Below, piece by piece: positions 56,095 to 64,000 of a stretch of DNA of 64,000 nucleotides. How positions within the stretch are numbered: the first letter of the stretch is position 1; each line of letters opens with the position of its first letter. Both the position numbers and the translations under genes were made by a program. The stretch is from Paenisporosarcina indica (GTDB lineage Bacteria > Bacillota > Bacilli > Bacillales_A > Planococcaceae), in assembly GCF_001939075.1 (NCBI RefSeq), contig NZ_MPTA01000003.1, positions 186,001 through 250,000 of the forward strand. The letters run 5' to 3'. The notes under the pieces are model-generated. The model ran no database searches. It was not told the DNA's origin and saw only the letters and a list, made by a program, of their open reading frames with translations.

Positions 56095-57621
56095 ATGAAT
56101 GTTAACAAGCTAAAAGAAAAAAGTGTATTTATCATCTCACTTTTACTGACACTTATATTCATTGTATGGGGTGTCTTTTTCACGGACAATCTTACCAAAG
56201 TCACCAATTCCATTTATTCGGGATCGATTGATTATCTTGGATGGGTCTATATCGGCACTACCTTTTTCTTCGTGATTTTTTCCATTTATTTGCTTTTTTC
56301 CAAGTATGGGCACATTCGTCTAGGTAAGGCTACTGACAGGCCTGACTTCAATACCGCATCGTGGCTTGCCATGTTGTTTGGGGCGGGAATGGGTATCGGA
56401 ATTGTTTATTGGAGTGTTGCTGAGCCGGTTACTCACTATACGACCCCTCCATATGGAGAAGGCTATACCCTTGAAGCAGCCGATGTCGCCATGAAATATA
56501 CCTTTTTTCATTGGGGCTTGCATCCTTGGGCGATTTACACTGTCATCGGTTTAGCTCTTGCTATCTGTCAATACAACAAGAAACTACCGGCAGCCATTAG
56601 TTCTGTTTTCTATCCAATACTGAAGGATCGAATTTATGGACCCATTGGAAAGACGATTGATATACTGTCAGTATTTGCAACAGTCTTTGGTATTGCAACA
56701 TCTCTTGGCCTTGGAGCCTTACAAGTTACTGCCGGGATGCATTCCATATTCGGTGTTCCCAACACGTTAATTGTTCAGTTGATTGTTATTGCTGTTGCTA
56801 CAGTTATTTTTCTCATTTCGATTAACACCGGCTTGGAGAAGGGAATTCAATATTTATCCAATGCAGCGATGATCATATCGTTTGCTGTTTTGGTGTTAAT
56901 CTTAATTGTCGGTCCAACAATGATGATTATTAAATTCTTCTTTAACACGACTGGGCTCTATCTCAATGACTTCATCCAAATGAGTTTAAGGATGACCCCA
57001 TTTGGAAACGGAGAATGGATTGCATCATGGACATTGTTTTATTGGGCATGGTGGATTGCATGGGCACCGTTTGTCGGTATGTTTATAGCACGTATATCGA
57101 GGGGAAGAACGGTAAAACAGTTTGTCATAGGCGTGTTGATCGTTCCTACTCTTGGAACATGTATTTGGATGTCTATCTTTGGTGGCTCCGCACTCGATAT
57201 TGTGATCAGCTCAGAAAACCATGAACTTGCAAAATACATTGCGGACAACGTGTCATTGGCAATCTTTACATTCTTTGATTATCTTCCACTAAGTACCTTA
57301 TTAAGTATCATGGGATTTGCTCTCGTAGCTATTTATTACGTTACGGTTGCAGATACATCTACTTTTGTATTAGGTATGCTGAGTGAAGGCGGAACATTAA
57401 ATCCTTCAAATAAAATCAAAATGACATGGGGGATCATCCAATCCGCAGTTGCAGCCGTATTGCTTTTATCCGGTGGGTTAACCGTATTGCAAACAGCATC
57501 TATAGTGGTTGCTTTTCCTTTTGCCATAATCATGCTCTTCATGTGTTATTCCTTACTAAAAGCACTTAACAGTGAATTGGTAATACAAACCAGGAAAAAG
57601 AAAGTCAAAGATTATTCATAA
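56095..57621 (+). CDS. BCCT-family glycine betaine/choline/carnitine transporter
   Basis: A 508-residue secondary transporter with twelve predicted helices. The signature MLFGAGMGIGIVYWSVAEPV contains the glycine stretch GMGIG for substrate and sodium, and the second family motif is WTLFYWAWWIAWAPFVGMFI. This matches OpuD/BetL-type sodium-coupled osmolyte uptake; the exact osmolyte is unknown. The C-terminal tail is short, so it lacks the long regulatory tail of BetP. The ATG at 56095 has TTGGAGG ahead; an earlier in-frame ATG at 56083 has none. Confidence 0.9.
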   Translation: MNVNKLKEKSVFIISLLLTLIFIVWGVFFTDNLTKVTNSIYSGSIDYLGWVYIGTTFFFVIFSIYLLFSKYGHIRLGKATDRPDFNTASWLAMLFGAGMGIGIVYWSVAEPVTHYTTPPYGEGYTLEAADVAMKYTFFHWGLHPWAIYTVIGLALAICQYNKKLPAAISSVFYPILKDRIYGPIGKTIDILSVFATVFGIATSLGLGALQVTAGMHSIFGVPNTLIVQLIVIAVATVIFLISINTGLEKGIQYLSNAAMIISFAVLVLILIVGPTMMIIKFFFNTTGLYLNDFIQMSLRMTPFGNGEWIASWTLFYWAWWIAWAPFVGMFIARISRGRTVKQFVIGVLIVPTLGTCIWMSIFGGSALDIVISSENHELAKYIADNVSLAIFTFFDYLPLSTLLSIMGFALVAIYYVTVADTSTFVLGMLSEGGTLNPSNKIKMTWGIIQSAVAAVLLLSGGLTVLQTASIVVAFPFAIIMLFMCYSLLKALNSELVIQTRKKKVKDYS

Positions 57622-57626
57622 GGTAG

Positions 57627-57659
57627 AAAAGCTCCAGTGATTTATTCACTGGAGCTTTT
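57627..57659. terminator. Bidirectional terminator between convergent genes
   Basis: AAAAGCTCCAGTGA and TCACTGGAGCTTTT form a perfect 14-bp stem with a 5-base loop. It serves the transporter on the plus strand and the LLM oxidoreductase on the minus strand. Confidence 0.88.
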
Positions 57660-57695
57660 CCGTTTGAAATGGATGTCTGTCATCGTGTGCCTGTT

Positions 57696-58745
57696 TTACT
57701 GCGTAGCTTCCCATTTGGTGATTTCTTCGCGAACTATGGGAGCCACTTCCTTCCCTAACAACTCAATCGCACTCATTACATCCGCATGCGGCATGGTGCC
57801 AACAGGTACGTGCAACATAAATCGTGTGATGCCTACGTTTTTTCGAAGGTCAATAATCTTCTCTGCAACAGTTTCTGGGTCCCCTACATACAGTGCACCT
57901 TTTAAGCTACGTGCAGCGTCGAAAGCTTGACGGTCATAATGTCCCCAACCTCGCTCCCGTCCAAGCACATTCATGGCCCGCTGTGTAGGTGGGAAGAATT
58001 TATCGGCTGCAACGTCGTTTGTCTCTGCAATGAATCCATGTGAATGGGATGCAATTGGCAGTTTGGATATGTCATGTCCTGCCTGTGTTGCCGCTTGTTT
58101 ATAGAGCTGGACAAGTGGGGCGAACTGCAATGGCCGTCCTCCAATAATTGCTAGAACAAGAGGCAGTCCCAACAGACCTGCCCGGATCACTGATTCACTA
58201 TTGCCCCCACTTCCAATCCATATAGGTAAAGGGTCTTGTACTGGACGTGGGTACACTCCAAGGTTATCAATGGAAGCACGATGTTTTCCAGACCATGATA
58301 CAACTTCAGACTTTTGTAATGTTAACAGCAAATCCAGTTTTTCTTCAAACAGCTCATTATAGTCTTGTAAATCATACCCAAATAACGGGAAGGATTCGAT
58401 AAAAGAACCCCGTCCAGCCATGATTTCTGCACGTCCATTCGAAATGCCATCAAGCGTCGCAAAGTCCTGGAATACACGTACTGGATCTGCCGAGGAAAGA
58501 ACGGTGACCGCACTCGTTAATCGGATACGCTTTGTTTGTGAAGCTGCAGCTGCCAATACGATAGCTGGAGAGGACGCAGCAAAATCCTGCCGATGATGTT
58601 CCCCTACTCCAAATACATCCAGTCCTACTTGATCAGCAAGGACGATTTCCTCAACAACTTCACGTAATCGTTGTGCATGGCTAATTACTTCTCCCGTTTT
58701 TACATCCGGAGTTGTTTCTACAAATGTGCTAATACCTATCTCCAT
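57696..58745 (-). CDS. LLM-class flavin-dependent oxidoreductase (luciferase-like)
   Basis: A 349-residue TIM-barrel flavoprotein of the luciferase-like monooxygenase family. Typical parts are LADQVGLDVFGVGEHHRQDF, FATLDGISNGRAEIMAGRGS, DPLPIWIGSGGN and YVGDPETVAEKI. Members use reduced FMN or F420 to oxidise various compounds; the substrate is not defined, and a flavin reductase is not next to it. The ATG at 58745 has AGGGGG eight bases ahead and is preferred to the TTG at 58751. Confidence 0.88.
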   Translation of the reverse strand: MEIGISTFVETTPDVKTGEVISHAQRLREVVEEIVLADQVGLDVFGVGEHHRQDFAASSPAIVLAAAASQTKRIRLTSAVTVLSSADPVRVFQDFATLDGISNGRAEIMAGRGSFIESFPLFGYDLQDYNELFEEKLDLLLTLQKSEVVSWSGKHRASIDNLGVYPRPVQDPLPIWIGSGGNSESVIRAGLLGLPLVLAIIGGRPLQFAPLVQLYKQAATQAGHDISKLPIASHSHGFIAETNDVAADKFFPPTQRAMNVLGRERGWGHYDRQAFDAARSLKGALYVGDPETVAEKIIDLRKNVGITRFMLHVPVGTMPHADVMSAIELLGKEVAPIVREEITKWEATQ

Positions 58746-58932
58746 TAACAAGACCCCCTATTTAAGCTTTCATACTAAAGTATTACGTGGTTTTCTTGAA
58801 ACTATAACTATGTTCTTTAATATACTTCATTTTCGAGATATTTTCATTTCGAAGGATTTCCCAATGTTTAACTAAAAAAGCCATAGAACCTATAGTAGAT
58901 TCCATGACTTCTCTTTTGTTCTAAAGTATAAA

Positions 58933-58983
58933 TAAACTGCACCGCCAATTGTTAGTTGAGTCTAACAAATGGGGTACAGTTCC
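58933..58983 (-). repeat. IS-end hairpin, copy 2 (solitary)
   Basis: AAACTGCACCGCCAATTGTT and the opposite arm CTAACAAATGGGGTACAGTT correspond to the hairpin at 46325-46378 that precedes the IS3-type OrfA relic. No transposase gene follows here, so it is a solo end or a decayed copy. The rest of 58746-59007 shows no gene. Confidence 0.6.
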
Positions 58984-59007
58984 ATCGCAGAATAGAAGTT
59001 ATCATTT

Positions 59008-60246
59008 TTATGCTACTTTCGTGATATCTACTTTTTTTCCTTCTTTTAACTGCTCTTTAAATTCAGCTGTTGCTGTGAAAAGTACGTCTGTTGATGAGTT
59101 AAGTGCAGTTTCAAATGAGTCTTGTAAAACTCCAATAACAAAGCCTACTCCAACTACCTGCATCGCTATATCAGCAGGGATTCCAAATAAACTACAAGCT
59201 AGAGGAATCAATAATAGTGAGCCCCCAGCAACCCCTGAAGCACCGCAAGCACATACAGCTGACACCACGCTGAGAATAATCGCTGTTGGAATGTCCACTT
59301 GAATGCCAAGTGTATGAACCGCGGCAAGTGTCAAAACAGAAATGGTAACCGCAGCACCAGCCATGTTAACAGTTGCGCCTAATGGAATCGAAACAGCGTA
59401 GGTATCTCTATTTAAACCTAGTTTTTCGCATAATTTCAAATTCACAGGTATGTTTGCAGCGGAGCTTCGTGTAAAGAATGCAGTAACACCGCTTTCCTTT
59501 ATACACTTAATTACAAGTGGGTATGGGTTCTGACGTAAGATTGAGAACACAATGATTGGGTTGACAACAAGGGCCACAAAGAACATACATCCAATCAAAA
59601 CGGCAAGTAACTTTCCATAGCTTAGTAACGACTCAATTCCATTTGTAGTAATCGACTCGATCACTAGACCCATAATACCAAATGGTGCAAACTTGATTAT
59701 CCATGTAACCACTTTTGTTACGGCATCCGAAATATTAGTAATTACCGTTTTCGTTGTAGCAGGAGCATTTTTTAAAGCCAATCCAAGGACAATTGCCCAA
59801 GCTAAAATACCAATATAGTTAGCTTCAGAAAGGGCTGTAACAGGGTTAGCGACAACGTTCAATAGTAAAGTTTTAAGAACGTCAACAACACCGCCAGGAG
59901 CTGCCAAATCCTCAGCACCTGTTTTAAGAGTTATACTTACAGGGAAGATAAAACTTACAATAACTGCGATTAATCCAGCCAAAAACGTTCCTAAAAGATA
60001 TAGGAAGATAATGGATTTCATATTCGTTTGCTGACCACTTTTGTGTTGAGAGATGGCCGACATAACCAAGAACAGTACCAAGATCGGTGCAATTGCTTTT
60101 AAAGCACCTACAAATAAAGAGCCTAAAATGGTAACAGATTTGGCTGATTCCGGAATCAATACCGCCAAGATGATACCAATAATTAAACCAATAGATATTT
60201 GTTTTACTAGACTTATTTGATTCCACTTTTTCAATAGATTTTTCAT
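59008..60246 (-). CDS. sstT: Sodium-coupled serine/threonine transporter
   Basis: A 412-residue member of the dicarboxylate/amino acid:cation symporter family. [20 protein letters not shown] is the HP1 serine-rich region as in Sst[18 protein letters not shown] the TM7 NMAG-type motif, and [19 protein letters not shown] the HP2 region; TNMK and KNAPATTKT also fit SstT. It imports serine and threonine with sodium. The ATG at 60246 has GGGGGG ahead; the longer frame up to 60312 lacks a site. Confidence 0.92.
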   Translation of the reverse strand: MKNLLKKWNQISLVKQISIGLIIGIILAVLIPESAKSVTILGSLFVGALKAIAPILVLFLVMSAISQHKSGQQTNMKSIIFLYLLGTFLAGLIAVIVSFIFPVSITLKTGAEDLAAPGGVVDVLKTLLLNVVANPVTALSEANYIGILAWAIVLGLALKNAPATTKTVITNISDAVTKVVTWIIKFAPFGIMGLVIESITTNGIESLLSYGKLLAVLIGCMFFVALVVNPIIVFSILRQNPYPLVIKCIKESGVTAFFTRSSAANIPVNLKLCEKLGLNRDTYAVSIPLGATVNMAGAAVTISVLTLAAVHTLGIQVDIPTAIILSVVSAVCACGASGVAGGSLLLIPLACSLFGIPADIAMQVVGVGFVIGVLQDSFETALNSSTDVLFTATAEFKEQLKEGKKVDITKVA

Positions 60247-61009
60247 AATATTCCCCCCATTAGTTTCAGATAAAATGTCTACATTGACAATATCGAGCCA
60301 TTCATTTCTCATAGCCCTGTAATAGAATTACGTCTATTACAAATAGATCAGTTCGAAGGAGAAAATCGAAAACCAAATCTGGGAATGGGGTTGTCTATCA
60401 TCACTAATAAACCACCTTCACTACATTCCACTCTACAAATACAAATGTTTTTCTATTGAATAGTATTATAAGGAATATTTCGATATTTTACAATACTATT
60501 ATTGTTATATTAAAGTTGGTAATTATAAACATATTTTGATAAATAATTTAGCAAACACAATATGTATCGGCAAACTCTCCGGAAGTGATTACTATTTCAA
60601 ATTCATTTATTACTTCAACTAATATAGGATTTAAATGCCCTCTAATGATATTACTAATTGTTTACTCAATTAAATTCATTTGAATTCAACTTCATAATAT
60701 AGAGAGGGTACAGTAGCTTTGCCATCCTGGATCCTGGGAACCCTTCATTATGTATAATAATTTCTTTCTCTTACATCCTTCAATTTGCATGTGAGGTTTA
60801 CAAACAAAAAATCCCCAGAATCCAATTCGGATTCCAGGGCAGGATTAACTCTTTTTTTCGATTCCAACCAACCAAAAGCTTCAAAAATGTGCGGAGTGTA
60901 GGTGGCAACACAAGGTTCTAGTGGGTTTTTAATAGCATTTTTCACTATTTACATCGGATCAATATTTAGCTCTGAACTACTCTTAGGTAGAATAGCGCTA
61001 TAAATTAAA
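60247..61009. other. Long intergenic region without a supportable gene
   Basis: Very AT-rich between about 60450 and 60700. A 65-codon minus-strand frame (60748-60945, starting at GTG) has no ribosome binding site and no recognised domain. It includes a weak GAATCC/GGATTC inverted repeat near 60815. The sstT promoter must be near 60300. Confidence 0.45.
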
Positions 61010-61043
61010 CTGGAGGTGAAAACCATTCAATTTTCCCCTCCAG
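61010..61043 (-). terminator. Terminator of the pst-phoU operon
   Basis: CTGGAGGTGAAAA and TTTTCCCCTCCAG pair at 12 of 13 positions around 8 bases; TTTAATTT follows on the minus strand, 27 bases after phoU. Confidence 0.75.
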
Positions 61044-61069
61044 ATTTTGATTCACAAATCAGTTTAGTT

Positions 61070-61729
61070 TTATGAATTGAAATCATATATTTGACCTTTA
61101 ATCAAATATGCTGTACTTTCTGCAATATTTGTTATATGGTCTGCTGTTCTCTCAAGAAAACGATTTACAAACAATAATTGTACAAGCTGATTTGTTTCTT
61201 CTGGATGTCCACTTAGATAAGTAGTAAGTTTTTTATATGTTTCACCACTATACTTATCCACTTCATCCTCTAAATCACCAACTTCTTTAGCAAGTAGGAT
61301 ATTTTCCTCTAAAAAAGATTGTAGTGCTTTTCGGAGCATTTCAATCGATAGTTCTTTCATCTTCTCAAGATGCGTAATATCCAGTAAAGATTCTGTATTA
61401 CCGATCTTGATAGTCGCTTTTGCAATATTTACAGCAAAATCCCCGACCCGTTCAATTTCAGATGAAATTTTAAGAACACCAATAATTTCTCGTAAATCCC
61501 TTGAAACAGGTGCTTCTTTTGCCATAAGCCAAATTGAGAACTGATTAATATCCATTTCAAGATTATCAATAGCTGTATCTCCCTCAATAACTTTTAAAGC
61601 AATTCCAACATCCTGTGTTTTTAAGGCCTTAAAAGCTCTTTCTAGAGCAACAATTGATTGTTCACCCATTTCGGTGATTTTTCCTTTTAGTTCTTCTAAG
61701 TTATTCTCGAAATTCACACGAATACCCAT
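61070..61729 (-). CDS. phoU: Phosphate-signalling complex protein PhoU
   Basis: A 219-residue all-helical protein made of two PhoU repeats. Each has the metal-binding E/DxxxD pattern: in the first EIERVGDFAVNIAKA, in the second FLERTADHITNIAES. PhoU restrains phosphate uptake by Pst and modulates the PhoR response. AGGGGG precedes the ATG. Last gene of pstCAB-phoU, 13 bases after pstB. Confidence 0.95.
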   Translation of the reverse strand: MGIRVNFENNLEELKGKITEMGEQSIVALERAFKALKTQDVGIALKVIEGDTAIDNLEMDINQFSIWLMAKEAPVSRDLREIIGVLKISSEIERVGDFAVNIAKATIKIGNTESLLDITHLEKMKELSIEMLRKALQSFLEENILLAKEVGDLEDEVDKYSGETYKKLTTYLSGHPEETNQLVQLLFVNRFLERTADHITNIAESTAYLIKGQIYDFNS

Positions 61730-61742
61730 TTTTTACCCCCTA

Positions 61743-62594
61743 TTATCCGAATCGGCCAGTTACATAATCTTCTGTTCTTTGATCCTGTGGTGTAGAGAAA
61801 ATGTTATCTGTATCATCGTATTCAACTACTTCTCCATTTAAGAAAAACGCGGTTTTATCAGAGATTCGTGCAGCTTGTTGCATGTTATGTGTAACAATGA
61901 CAATCGTATAATCCTTTTTCATCGCTGTTATTAGTTCTTCAACTTTTAACGTGGAGATTGGGTCTAATGCTGAAGTAGGCTCGTCCATTAGAATTACATC
62001 TGGTTTCATCGCTATAGCACGAGCAATACACACTCGTTGTTGCTGACCACCTGACAAACCAAGTGCTGATGTTTTAAGACGATCTTTTACTTCGTCCCAA
62101 ATCGCTGCTCCGCGCAAACTCTCTTCCACAAGTTTATTTAATTCTTTTTTATTTTTTATGCCTTGCATTCTTGGACCATAGGCTACATTGTCATAAATAC
62201 TCATTGGGAATAGATTTGGTTTTTGAAATACCATTCCCACTTTTGTTCGTAGCTTGATTACATCATTTGTTTTATAAATGTTTTCGTGATCAATGACAAT
62301 ATCACCTGAAATTTTCACACCATCAATTAAATCATTCATACGGTTTAATGTTCGTAAAAAGGTTGATTTACCACAACCTGAAGGACCGATTAAAGCAGTA
62401 ACCTGTTTTTCATGAATATCAAGATATACTCCGAACAAAGCTTGTTTCTCACCATAAAATAAATTTAAATCCTTCACATTAATTTTCGTTGTACCTTCTT
62501 TAAATTGCTCCATCTGCGAAATACCTTCCCAACTTTGTTTTTTGGTCGTCAGCTCACCATGTTCTATTACGGATGTGCTCATTAACCTACTCAT
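61743..62594 (-). CDS. pstB: Phosphate ABC transporter ATPase PstB
   Basis: A 283-residue ATPase: Walker [11 protein letters not shown]-loop [12 protein letters not shown], signature LSGGQQQR, Walker B VILMDEP and the switch histidine in VIVTHNM. It powers high-affinity phosphate import through PstC and PstA. The first ATG overlaps the pstA stop (TAATG); it gives an N-terminal extension of about 35 residues before the conserved domain, and a second ATG four codons later is possible. Confidence 0.96.
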   Translation of the reverse strand: MSRLMSTSVIEHGELTTKKQSWEGISQMEQFKEGTTKINVKDLNLFYGEKQALFGVYLDIHEKQVTALIGPSGCGKSTFLRTLNRMNDLIDGVKISGDIVIDHENIYKTNDVIKLRTKVGMVFQKPNLFPMSIYDNVAYGPRMQGIKNKKELNKLVEESLRGAAIWDEVKDRLKTSALGLSGGQQQRVCIARAIAMKPDVILMDEPTSALDPISTLKVEELITAMKKDYTIVIVTHNMQQAARISDKTAFFLNGEVVEYDDTDNIFSTPQDQRTEDYVTGRFG

Positions 62595-63421
62595 TATTTA
62601 TTGGTTGCTCTGTTTAATTTTTTCGAGATAAATGTTGCTGAAAGATTGATCACTAAAATAATTACTATTAAGACAATACCAACTGCAGCAGCAAGTTCAA
62701 TGTCACCTGACTCTTGCGTTACTAAATACGCATGAACAGTTAAAGTTCTCGCTGATGAGAAGATACTGTCTGGCATGGCAGCTACTGTTCCTGCAGTTAA
62801 GAAAATTGCAGCTGATTCTCCAACTATTCGTCCAATTGAGAGGATAATACCTGATAAAACCCCCGGCATTGCACTAGGTAAAATCACCTTATATAATGTT
62901 TGTAATTTAGTCGTTCCAAGCGCTAATGAACCTTCACGATACGAAAGTGGCACTGTTTTTAATGCTTCTTCTGTTGTTCGGATGATTACAGGTAACACGA
63001 TAATCGTTAATGTTAATGAAGCTGCGATAATTGACATACCTAATTTTAAGGTTGTTACAAAGAATACCGCTCCAAACAAACCATAAATAATCGAGGGAAT
63101 TCCTGTTAAACTTTCTGTTGCAAAGCGAATTGTTCTTACTAATCGCCCTTGCTTAGCATATTCTTGTAAATAAACCGCCGCGAATATCCCGATAGGTGTT
63201 GCAATGATTAACGAAATAAGAATTGTGTATATAGTTGTTACGATCATTGGCCATATACCACCACCACCGGTTGGAGAATAATCTCCAAAGATGAAACTGA
63301 AGCTAATTAAATTAATGCCTTTATAAAAGATAAATCCAACTATCATAACAAGGACGGCAACCGATAAGAAAGCTGATATCCATAAAAGTCCACGTAACAA
63401 TTTATCTTTTAATTGTATCAT
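62594..63421 (-). CDS. pstA: Phosphate ABC transporter permease PstA
   Basis: A 275-residue permease with six predicted helices. The inner-membrane coupling motif is [20 protein letters not shown] and [15 protein letters not shown] follows; [18 protein letters not shown] is conserved in PstA. The ATG at 63421 has AAGGGAGG ahead, so the upstream extension in the open frame is not used. One base separates it from pstC. Confidence 0.95.
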   Translation of the reverse strand: MIQLKDKLLRGLLWISAFLSVAVLVMIVGFIFYKGINLISFSFIFGDYSPTGGGGIWPMIVTTIYTILISLIIATPIGIFAAVYLQEYAKQGRLVRTIRFATESLTGIPSIIYGLFGAVFFVTTLKLGMSIIAASLTLTIIVLPVIIRTTEEALKTVPLSYREGSLALGTTKLQTLYKVILPSAMPGVLSGIILSIGRIVGESAAIFLTAGTVAAMPDSIFSSARTLTVHAYLVTQESGDIELAAAVGIVLIVIILVINLSATFISKKLNRATNK

Positions 63422-63422
63422 C

Positions 63423-64000
63423 TTAGTTACCTCCCTTCGCACTAATTTTTGCTAATACAAAATTCAAAATTAATATAAATGAGAATAAAACAATTCCAGT
63501 TGCAAATAACATGTCTTGATGCGTTCCGAATGCATAACCCATTTCTAATGCAATATTTGTTGTTAGTGGACGAACACTATCTGTTAAGCTAGTTGGAACG
63601 ATTAAACTATTACCCGCTACTAAGATAACTGCCATCGTTTCCCCAATTGCTCGACCTAAACCTAATACGATTGCCGTCATAATCCCTGATTTCGCTGCTG
63701 GTACAATGACTTTGAAGATTGTCCCAATATGGGATACTCCTAGGGCTAATGATCCTTCACGATATGTTTGTGGGACAGCACGGATTGCTGTCTCTGCTAC
63801 AGTCACAATTGTTGGTAACATCATGATGGCCAGCACAAGAATAACCGCTAATAAGCTTTGCCCTTTCACTAAACCAAAAGTATTTTGTAAAAACGGAACA
63901 ATGATTGCAAGTCCAAATACACCATATAATACAGATGGGATACCTGCTAGCAACTGAATTGCTGGTGAAATAATTTTAGCTACCCTTTTAGAGGCAATCT
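63423..64000 (-). CDS. pstC: Phosphate ABC transporter permease PstC, C-terminal part (cut by window edge)
   Basis: The frame is open to the right edge and lacks the N-terminus. Visible are LLAGIPSVLYGVFGLAIIVP, the coupling motif [20 protein letters not shown] and LGRAIGETMAVILVAGNS. It pairs with PstA to form the membrane channel. The phosphate-binding protein gene (pstS) should lie further right. A Pho box upstream of the operon is outside the window. Confidence 0.93.
   Translation of the reverse strand, partial: IASKRVAKIISPAIQLLAGIPSVLYGVFGLAIIVPFLQNTFGLVKGQSLLAVILVLAIMMLPTIVTVAETAIRAVPQTYREGSLALGVSHIGTIFKVIVPAAKSGIMTAIVLGLGRAIGETMAVILVAGNSLIVPTSLTDSVRPLTTNIALEMGYAFGTHQDMLFATGIVLFSFILILNFVLAKISAKGGN

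Noticed and set aside
60748-60945. 65-codon minus-strand frame downstream of sstT
   Set aside because: GTG start without ribosome binding site and no recognisable family.

Overview
The window looks like a chromosomal segment of a low-GC, endospore-forming Bacillales bacterium, probably from the Bacillaceae/Planococcaceae range; the genus cannot be fixed from sequence alone. Reasons: strong AGGAGG-type ribosome binding sites with many TTG and GTG starts, a qoxABCD quinol oxidase operon, sporulation-linked genes (tgl spore-coat transglutaminase, a YhcN/YlaJ-type lipoprotein, a LytH/YunA-like M23 peptidase), an LCP cell-wall transferase and a pst-phoU operon. No rRNA, tRNA, CRISPR array or intact mobile element was seen.

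Layout. 0-5 kb: the start of a GMC oxidoreductase running off the left edge, then qoxABCD. 5-8 kb: a small membrane protein, a TRIC-type channel, a fragment of an MFS exporter and an RclA/MerA-like flavoprotein. 8-11.4 kb: an operon of FAH-family hydrolase, NhaC-type antiporter and FCD-type GntR regulator, with a FadR-like operator over its promoter. 11.5-25 kb: single genes or short operons (gamma-carbonic anhydrase, FUSC transporter, dCache-GGDEF diguanylate cyclase, copCD, acetamidase/formamidase, tgl, M4 protease, ferritin-like protein). 25-34 kb: one gene for a secreted subtilase of about 3,040 residues with a PQQ-type propeller and five tandem modules of about 374 residues. 35-44 kb: methyltransferase, CoA-type Nudix hydrolase, LCP protein, SelO, and a run of minus-strand accessory enzymes. 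44-53 kb: a plastic zone with a second-type dnaN, an IS3-type relic, three or more broken genes, cell-wall hydrolases, a lone TerF-like VWA protein and small genes. 53-64 kb: an ATP-grasp ligase, a BCCT transporter, an LLM flavoprotein, SstT and the pst operon (pstC cut by the right edge).

The most notable unexplained signal is a three-copy intergenic element (34.66, 51.86 and 52.52 kb, all plus strand). Each copy has a sigma-A-like promoter, a first hairpin whose two arms change together between copies, and a last hairpin running into a T-tract. This is the layout expected for a family of small independently transcribed RNAs. Other repeats are a 72-bp element at 11.75 and 20.59 kb, and an IS-end hairpin at 46.3 and 58.9 kb. 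The second main highlight is the giant modular subtilase.

All calls were made by reading translations and motifs; no database search was run.
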